Shown in pieces: positions 5,843-9,318 of a stretch of DNA of 9,318 bases. Made by a program: the position numbers and the translations under genes. The number at the start of each line of letters is the position of its first letter. The stretch's first letter is position 1. Source of the DNA: Oscillospiraceae bacterium (GTDB lineage Bacteria; Bacillota; Clostridia; Oscillospirales; Ruminococcaceae); NCBI GenBank assembly GCA_029098085.1, contig JAQXNQ010000169.1, positions 1 through 9,318 on the forward strand, in the 5' to 3' direction. Under the pieces are notes generated by a model, which saw only the letters and a list, made by a program, of their open reading frames with translations, did no database searches and was not told where the DNA came from.

Positions 5843-6754
5843 TTGCGTAAGAAGAAACATGACAGCAACTCCCTGAACGGTCAGCTGATCCGCCGCCCCA
5901 TTCAGCGGTGGTTCCCGCTGTTTATTCTGCCGACATTTGTCTGCTTCTGCATCGGCTTTGTCTGGCCCTTCCTTCAGGGCATCTATCTTTCGTTCTGCAA
6001 TTTCAACACCCCCAGGGACGCCAAATGGGTGGGCCTTGCCAACTATGTCAAGGTCTTTGAGGATCCCAGCTTCCGCCATGCCTTCTGGAACACGGCGGCC
6101 TTTGCCCTGGTTTCCATCATTCTGATCAACCTGCTGGCCTTTATGATCGCCTACGGCCTGACTCAGAAGATGCGGGGCTCCAACCTGTTCCGGACCATCT
6201 TCTTCATGCCCAATCTGATCGGCGGCGTGGTGCTGGGTTATATCTGGTCGATGATCTTTGACGGCATCCTCAAGCAGTACAACACCTACCTGACCGCCAA
6301 TGCCACCTACGGCTTCTGGGGTCTGGTCATTCTGGTGGCCTGGCAGCAGATCGGCTACATGATGATCATCTACATCGCCGGACTGCAGGCCGTGTCGGAG
6401 GATATGCTGGAGGCTGCCAGGATCGACGGCGCCAACGGCTTCCAGACTCTGACCCGGGTCATTATCCCCAATGTGATGCCCTCCATCACCATCTGCACCT
6501 TCCTGACCCTGACCAACTCCTTCAAGATGTTTGACCAGAACCTGGCTCTGACCGGCGGTCTGCCACAGGTTATTCAGGGCGACACCAAGGTCAACCTGTC
6601 CGAGCTGCTGGCTCTGAACATCTACTCCACTTATAATATCAACAAGAACTGGCATGGCGTCGCCCAGGCCAAGGCTGTCATCTTCTTTATTCTGGTGGCG
6701 GTTCTGGCTTTGACCCAGCAGGCCCTGACCCGCAGAAAGGAGGTCCAGCAGTAA
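5843..6754 (+). CDS. Sugar ABC transporter permease, MalF-type (CUT1)
   Basis: An inner-membrane permease subunit that forms the translocation channel with the next gene's product. With the start chosen here it has 303 residues, usual for the group. About six hydrophobic segments can be seen, near 24-50, 84-107, 118-140, 156-180, 212-228 and 274-292. The cytoplasmic EAA loop that docks the ATPase is E190-A-A-R-I-D-G-A-N-G with the trailing IIPNVMP (207-213). Start choice: TTG at 5843 has GAGG 8 nt upstream and gives a basic RKKK N-terminus about 20 residues before the first membrane segment. The in-frame ATG at 5822 lacks a ribosome site. The ATG at 5714 does have AAGGG, but it would translate the 15-bp stem-loop into an odd Cys/Arg-rich leader. 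The gene itself is certain; the start is moderately sure. Confidence 0.92.
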   Translation: MRKKKHDSNSLNGQLIRRPIQRWFPLFILPTFVCFCIGFVWPFLQGIYLSFCNFNTPRDAKWVGLANYVKVFEDPSFRHAFWNTAAFALVSIILINLLAFMIAYGLTQKMRGSNLFRTIFFMPNLIGGVVLGYIWSMIFDGILKQYNTYLTANATYGFWGLVILVAWQQIGYMMIIYIAGLQAVSEDMLEAARIDGANGFQTLTRVIIPNVMPSITICTFLTLTNSFKMFDQNLALTGGLPQVIQGDTKVNLSELLALNIYSTYNINKNWHGVAQAKAVIFFILVAVLALTQQALTRRKEVQQ

Positions 6755-7605
6755 TGGAGAAGGAAAAGAAATACTCCCCTGCCAGCATGGTGCTGACCAT
6801 TGTCTTTGCGGTGATCTGTCTTGCATGGCTCTGGCCCGTCGCCGAGGTTGTCCTCAACTCCTTTAAGAGCAACGGCTCCATCAATCAGAGCGTCTTTGCT
6901 TTTCCCGATGCCAGCTCCTTTGTGGGCTTTGACAACTATGCCAAGGGTCTGACCTTCGGCAACTATCCCTTCCTGAAGTCCGCCGGCTACAGCGTCTATA
7001 TCTCGTCGGTTTCCACCGTCCTGATTCTGCTGGGCTGCTCCATGGCCGCCTGGTATATCGTCCGGGTGGGCAGCGGCTTCTCCAGATTCTTCTATTACCT
7101 TTGCCTGTTCAGCATGATCGTTCCCTTCCAGATGGTCATGTTCACCCTGACCTCTACCGCTGATTCCCTGATGCTCAACACCCCCTGGACCATTCCGGTT
7201 ATCTATCTGGGCTTCGGCGCAGGTCTGGCCATCTTCATGTTCACCGGCTTTATCAAGGGCCTTCCGCTGGAAATTGAGGAAGCGGCTGCCATTGACGGCT
7301 GCGGCCCGGTGCGCACCTTCTTTATGGTGGTGCTGCCCATGCTGAAGCCCACCCTGATCAGCGTCGGCATTCTGGAGCTGATGTGGGTCTGGAACGACTA
7401 TCTGCTTCCCTATCTGGTGCTGGACATCACCCTTTACCGCACCATTCCCATTCATGTGCAGTATCTGAAGGGCAGCTACGGTACGGTGGACCTGGGCGCC
7501 ACCATGGCGATCATTATGATGGCGATTCTCCCCATTATTATTGTGTACATCTGCTGCCAGAAGTACATCATCAAGGGCGTCGCCGCCGGAGCGGTCAAGG
7601 GATGA
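6754..7605 (+). CDS. Sugar ABC transporter permease, MalG-type (CUT1)
   Basis: The 283-residue partner of the preceding permease. Hydrophobic segments lie near 11-35, 82-104, 112-131, 146-166, 199-222 and 250-268. The EAA loop reads E176-A-A-A-I-D-G-C-G-P with VVLPMLKP (192-199), the site that contacts the ATPase. The start codon overlaps the previous stop by one base (TAATG at 6752-6756). It is preceded by a nearly complete anti-16S match, AGAAAGGAGGT, about 9 nt upstream, so the two permeases are probably translated together in equal amounts. No ATPase gene follows, so an unlinked MsmK/MalK-like ATPase is expected. Confidence 0.95.
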   Translation: MEKEKKYSPASMVLTIVFAVICLAWLWPVAEVVLNSFKSNGSINQSVFAFPDASSFVGFDNYAKGLTFGNYPFLKSAGYSVYISSVSTVLILLGCSMAAWYIVRVGSGFSRFFYYLCLFSMIVPFQMVMFTLTSTADSLMLNTPWTIPVIYLGFGAGLAIFMFTGFIKGLPLEIEEAAAIDGCGPVRTFFMVVLPMLKPTLISVGILELMWVWNDYLLPYLVLDITLYRTIPIHVQYLKGSYGTVDLGATMAIIMMAILPIIIVYICCQKYIIKGVAAGAVKG

Positions 7606-7641
7606 CCCGCTTCTTACGCAAAAACTGAAAGGGAAATCTTT

Positions 7642-9120
7642 ATGGATCGAAAAAGCGGCATCCTGCTGCACATCTCCTCTCTGCCCTCCCCGTACGGCAT
7701 CGGCACTCTGGGGAAGGAAGCCTACGCCTTTGCCGATTTTCTCAGCGCCGCCGGACAGAAATACTGGCAGCTGCTGCCGCTGGGCCCCACCAGCTTCGGC
7801 GACAGTCCGTATCAGAGCTTCTCTTCCTTTGCGGGAAATCCCTATTTCATCGATCTGGATCTGCTGGCTGAGGATGGGCTGCTGGATCGGGAGGAGCTTT
7901 CCGCCATCGACTGGGGCAGCGATCCCCGGCGGGTGGACTACGGAAAGATCTACAACGCCCGTGACGCTGTTCTGCGGAAGGCTTTCCGGAAGGGCTTCCA
8001 CAGGGATCGGGAGGCGGTCGAACGCTTTTCGGCGACCCGGTCCTGGCTGCCGGACTATGCTCTTTACATGGCGGTGAAGCGGCACTTCGGCATGAAGAGC
8101 TGGCTGGAGTGGCCGGATGAGGATATCCGTCTGAGAAAACCTGAAGCAATGGAGCGGTATCGCCGGGAGCTGGAGGAGGACATACACTTTTATACCTATC
8201 TGCAGTACCTGTTCTTCCGGCAGTGGGATGCCCTGCGGGATTACATTCATTCGCTGGGGCTGCGGATTATTGGTGACCTGCCCATCTATGTAGCCATGGA
8301 TTCCGCTGACATCTGGGCGGAACCGACGTTTTTCCAGCTGGGCGAGGGACTGGTGCCCACCGAGGTTTCGGGTGTACCGCCGGATTCCTTCAGCGCGGAC
8401 GGCCAGCTCTGGGGCAACCCCCTCTACGACTACGACCGGATGCGGGCCGATGGCTTTGGCTGGTGGATCCGCCGGGTGGAGGGAGCCAGCCGCCTTTTCG
8501 ACGTCATCCGCATTGACCACTTCCGCGGCCTGGAGAGCTACTGGGCCGTTCCCTACGGCGCAGCCACCGCCAAGGACGGCCGCTGGCGCAAGGGACCGGG
8601 GATGGAGCTGGTGGGCGTGCTGACCAGCTGGTTCCACGGTCTGGATTTCATCGCTGAGGATTTGGGCTATCTGACCGAAGAGGTCCGGCAGCTGCTGCGG
8701 GATTCCGGCCTTCCCGGCATGAAGGTGCTGGAGTTTGCCTTTGATTCCCGCGAGCCCAGCAATTACCTGCCCCATACCTACGAGCGCAACTGCGTCTGCT
8801 ATGTGGGCACCCATGACAACGAAACCGTTGTCCAGTGGAGAGAGAAGGCCGCTCCGGAGGATATCGCCGACGCCAAACGGTATCTGGGTCTCAATGACGA
8901 AGAAGGCTTTGTCTGGGGCATCATCCGGGGCGGTATGTCCAGCGTGGCTGACACCTTTATGGTGCAGATGCAGGACTGCCTGGAGCTGGGAGCCGAGAGC
9001 CGCATGAACGAGCCTGGCACCAGCGGCCGCAACTGGCAGTGGCGGATGCTGAAGGGCGAGGCTTCTCCGCAGCTTGCTGAAAAACTGCATGTATATACCG
9101 AAATGTACGGGCGGCTTTGA
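7642..9120 (+). CDS. malQ: 4-alpha-glucanotransferase (amylomaltase, GH77)
   Basis: A cytoplasmic enzyme that moves alpha-1,4-glucan segments between maltodextrins, releasing glucose and longer chains for phosphorylases. The 492 residues match the compact bacterial form (about 500). Visible GH77 landmarks are GILLHISSLPSPYGIGTLG (6-24), WQLLPLGPT followed by GDSPYQSFSSFAGNP (53-67), DLPIYVAMDSADIW (212-225), GVPPDSFSADGQLWGNPLYDY (244-264), RIDHFRGLESYW (290-301), FIAEDLG (336-342) and YVGTHDNET (387-395). The expected catalytic residues are present: nucleophile D292, acid/base E339 and transition-state stabiliser D392. Their positions nearly equal those of the Thermus enzyme. The start is supported by AAAGGG (7628-7633), 8 nt upstream. 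Last gene of the operon, 36 bp after the second permease; the function supports maltodextrin as the transported sugar. Confidence 0.97.
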   Translation: MDRKSGILLHISSLPSPYGIGTLGKEAYAFADFLSAAGQKYWQLLPLGPTSFGDSPYQSFSSFAGNPYFIDLDLLAEDGLLDREELSAIDWGSDPRRVDYGKIYNARDAVLRKAFRKGFHRDREAVERFSATRSWLPDYALYMAVKRHFGMKSWLEWPDEDIRLRKPEAMERYRRELEEDIHFYTYLQYLFFRQWDALRDYIHSLGLRIIGDLPIYVAMDSADIWAEPTFFQLGEGLVPTEVSGVPPDSFSADGQLWGNPLYDYDRMRADGFGWWIRRVEGASRLFDVIRIDHFRGLESYWAVPYGAATAKDGRWRKGPGMELVGVLTSWFHGLDFIAEDLGYLTEEVRQLLRDSGLPGMKVLEFAFDSREPSNYLPHTYERNCVCYVGTHDNETVVQWREKAAPEDIADAKRYLGLNDEEGFVWGIIRGGMSSVADTFMVQMQDCLELGAESRMNEPGTSGRNWQWRMLKGEASPQLAEKLHVYTEMYGRL

Positions 9121-9132
9121 TCGCCTGGTATG

Positions 9133-9169
9133 ACAAACCGCCGGAGGCTGCGTGCCTTCGGCGGTTTGT
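9133..9169 (+). terminator. Intrinsic terminator of the lacI-malQ operon
   Basis: ACAAACCGCCGGAGG (9133-9147) pairs with CCTTCGGCGGTTTGT (9155-9169) in a 15-bp stem with one G-U wobble and a 7-nt loop. The right arm ends in GTTTGT followed by GCTTG, so the U-rich part lies partly within the stem. Because the left arm begins ACAAA, it could also stop transcription coming from the right. It starts 12 bp after the malQ stop and defines the operon end. Confidence 0.85.
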
Positions 9170-9318
9170 GCTTGATACAGCCGGCGCCGGCAGGCAGGCT
9201 TGCCGAAGCGTATCGGAACCTGTTTGAGAAGGATTTCCGCCTGGTTTGCGTATCATGAAAACCGGCAGGAACCCAAAAGGGACGAGCTGTATTTTTCCGT
9301 CGTATCCGCTGGACATTT
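9170..9318. other. Right-edge DNA with no supported gene
   Basis: No gene can be supported before the window ends. A perfect 12-bp palindrome, GCCGGCGCCGGC, occupies 9180-9191. On the plus strand, short frames read plausibly as protein (LAEAYRNLFEKDFRLVCVS up to a stop near 9256; another frame is open to the edge) but lack a start with a ribosome site. An ATG at 9255 also has none. It could be decayed coding DNA, an intergenic repeat, or the upstream region of a gene beyond the edge. Confidence 0.35.

Noticed and set aside
6631..9090. 819-codon open frame on the minus strand, opposite the permease and malQ genes
   Set aside because: It is antisense to genes with clear family motifs and catalytic residues, and its composition (Gly, His and Gln rich) is that of a mirror of GC-rich codon use.
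8957..9316. 119-codon open frame on the minus strand at the right edge
   Set aside because: It crosses the malQ terminator and runs antisense into the malQ 3' end, with no ribosome site visible.
1..9318. CRISPR arrays, tRNA/rRNA genes, insertion sequences, phage or defence genes
   Set aside because: No spaced direct repeats, cloverleaf-like sequence, transposase motifs or terminal repeats were seen. All supported genes are metabolic, transport or regulatory.

Overview
The window looks like chromosomal DNA of a GC-rich gut Firmicute, probably Oscillospiraceae/Clostridia. This rests on the strong AGGAGG-type ribosome sites, the lipoprotein-type sugar-binding protein, GC-rich coding DNA with AT-rich promoters, and the general look of the proteins. 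It is an inference from sequence character, not a database match.

Left part, minus strand: an IlvD/EDD-family dehydratase runs off the left edge (520 codons visible; 1560 down to 1). It is probably a sugar-acid dehydratase. Upstream of it lies a FadR-type GntR regulator (2576 down to 1866). A clear intrinsic terminator separates the two, and each has its own promoter. This looks like a sugar-acid catabolic locus with its regulator.

Middle: a non-coding interval of about 660 bp (2577-3237) divides the leftward genes from a rightward operon. It holds the gntR promoter, several inverted repeats of unknown role, and then a near-consensus promoter. Just downstream of that promoter is a 38-bp near-perfect palindrome, which resolves into three overlapping 14-bp LacI-type operators at an exact 12-bp period.

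Right part, plus strand: a five-gene maltodextrin/alpha-glucoside operon. The order is LacI-family repressor, lipoprotein substrate-binding protein, two CUT1 permeases (1-bp overlap), then GH77 4-alpha-glucanotransferase (malQ), closed by a 15-bp-stem terminator. No ATPase gene is present, so the transporter probably borrows a shared MsmK/MalK-type ATPase. The repressor gene is first in the operon and sits behind the operators, so it should control itself along with the transport and glucanotransferase genes. A 15-bp GC-rich stem-loop lies between the binding protein and the first permease; it probably helps keep binding protein in excess over permeases. Imported oligosaccharide would be disproportionated by MalQ in the cytoplasm.

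Most of the window is ordinary sugar metabolism. The least ordinary items are the 12-bp-tiled triple operator, the structured spacer after the binding-protein gene, a short motif placed at the same distance upstream of two different promoters, and the unexplained structured DNA at 2690-2830.
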